Shown here piece by piece: positions 35,425 through 35,781 of a stretch of DNA of 35,781 nucleotides. The position numbers and the translations under genes are program-made. The stretch comes from Prosthecobacter sp. (GTDB taxonomy: Bacteria > Verrucomicrobiota > Verrucomicrobiia > Verrucomicrobiales > Verrucomicrobiaceae), in assembly GCF_020439865.1 (NCBI RefSeq), contig NZ_JAGRPF010000012.1, positions 1 to 35,781 on the forward strand, read 5' to 3'. The notes beneath the pieces were generated by a model. The model did not search any database, was not told the DNA's origin, and saw only the letters and a program-made list of their open reading frames with translations. Each line of letters starts with the position of its first letter. The first letter of the stretch is position 1.

Positions 35425-35781
35425 AACACATCCTTCTAGCCCTATTGATTCTCGCGTTGCCGGCATTCGCTCTTGAGCGGCCGAAGCTGCAAATCATCAA
35501 CGCCGCGCAGAATCCCCTCGAGGTGTATTGGGAGATGAACGACGGACATCGGGTGTCGAATGGCACGATCGCCCCGGGCAAAGACAAGATCATCGGCACG
35601 ACGCTTGGGCACCGGTTTGTCATCACGGAGGGAGTGAAGAATGGCGTCGAGAAAAGAGTGGATGTGGTGAGCAAGGTGCCCGTGCAGGGCTTTCGCTACG
35701 ATCCAGCGGCGAAGGATGGAGTGCCTGCCTTCTACACGCAGGTAGTGCGGGCTCATGGCTATCCCATTTGTGGATCGGCGA
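35421..35781 (+). CDS. Secreted VHL-beta-like domain protein (5' part)
   Basis: ATG 35421 overlaps the dehydrogenase stop; the gene runs off the window after 120 codons. A signal peptide (MKHILLALLILALPAFA) is followed directly by a VHL-beta-like module at residues about 21-84: Trp37, Thr60, His64 and Phe66 lie at VHL Trp88, Ser111, His115 and Trp117, while the Tyr98 position is Asn47. After it comes Y-D-P-A-A-K-D-G-V-P and A-F-Y-T-Q-V-V-R-A-H-G-Y-P-I, the start of a further domain that I do not recognise with certainty. Coupling to the candidate D-hydroxyproline dehydrogenase links this protein to hydroxyproline use. It may be an enzyme with the VHL-like module as N-terminal targeting part. 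Confidence 0.75.
   Translation, partial: MKHILLALLILALPAFALERPKLQIINAAQNPLEVYWEMNDGHRVSNGTIAPGKDKIIGTTLGHRFVITEGVKNGVEKRVDVVSKVPVQGFRYDPAAKDGVPAFYTQVVRAHGYPICGSA
35481..35672 (+). other. VHL beta-like module at N-terminus of secreted protein
   Basis: Residues about 21-84 match the VHL core with the same Trp88-to-117 spacing of 29 residues (Trp37 and Phe66). Thr60 and His64 correspond to Ser111 and His115, the residues that hydrogen-bond the hydroxyl of 4-hydroxyproline in VHL. Tyr98 is replaced by Asn47. This is the most diverged of the four copies but keeps the polar pair that the sulfatase tails lack in part. Confidence 0.6.

Overview
The window looks like a chromosomal piece of a Verrucomicrobiota bacterium (Verrucomicrobiales / Prosthecobacter-like). 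This is inferred from the GC-rich codon use, five secreted sulfatases, cytochrome c proteins combined with sorbosone-dehydrogenase-like propellers, ThuA and sialate-O-acetylesterase-like proteins, and a PDZ/HEAT protein of a type I associate with the PVC group. No rRNA, tRNA, IS element or CRISPR array was seen. The DNA is almost wall-to-wall coding, with many ATGA start/stop overlaps that imply long translationally coupled operons. No gene-free stretch reaches 300 bases.

Layout. (1) Bases 1-8973, plus strand: the 3' part of a dihydrodipicolinate-synthase-family deaminase, a lipase-maturation-factor-like membrane protein, two tandem sulfatases, a 4-hydroxyproline epimerase and a secreted S9 dipeptidyl-peptidase-like enzyme. 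(2) 8989-9774, minus strand: a PAS-AraC regulator. (3) 9916-33217, plus strand: one very long run of a giant sulfatase/LamG/cytochrome c/propeller fusion, a Sel1-C39-like peptidase, a five-haem-motif PA14 cytochrome, a sorbosone-type propeller, ThuA, a SASA esterase, a PDZ/HEAT protein, a double SASA protein, a sulfatase, a prolyl oligopeptidase, a 29-codon mini-ORF, L-serine dehydratase and another sulfatase. (4) 33272-34063, minus strand: an SDR oxidoreductase. (5) 34183-end, plus strand: a D-amino-acid-dehydrogenase-like flavoenzyme coupled to a secreted VHL-like protein cut by the window edge.

How it fits together. Three genes supply the core of bacterial trans-4-hydroxy-L-proline catabolism: the epimerase (5795), a D-hydroxyproline dehydrogenase candidate (34183) and the pyrroline-4-hydroxy-2-carboxylate deaminase candidate (1-522). 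The last enzyme, 2-oxoglutarate-semialdehyde dehydrogenase, is not in the window. Two proline-type S9 peptidases and a C39-like peptidase could release hydroxyproline peptides, and serine dehydratase would consume serine.

The most striking signal is a module resembling the beta domain of the eukaryotic von Hippel-Lindau (VHL) protein, which recognises 4-hydroxyproline in HIF. It occurs four times: inside the S9 peptidase, as the C-terminal tail of both tandem sulfatases, and at the start of the secreted protein at the right edge. In the peptidase copy every hydroxyproline-pocket position is kept or conservatively replaced, without gaps. I propose a system for using sulfated hydroxyproline-rich glycoproteins (algal or plant HRGPs, or collagenous proteoglycan), in which VHL-like modules tether enzymes to hydroxyproline substrates. 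The pathway assignment rests on families and motifs; the binding function is inference.
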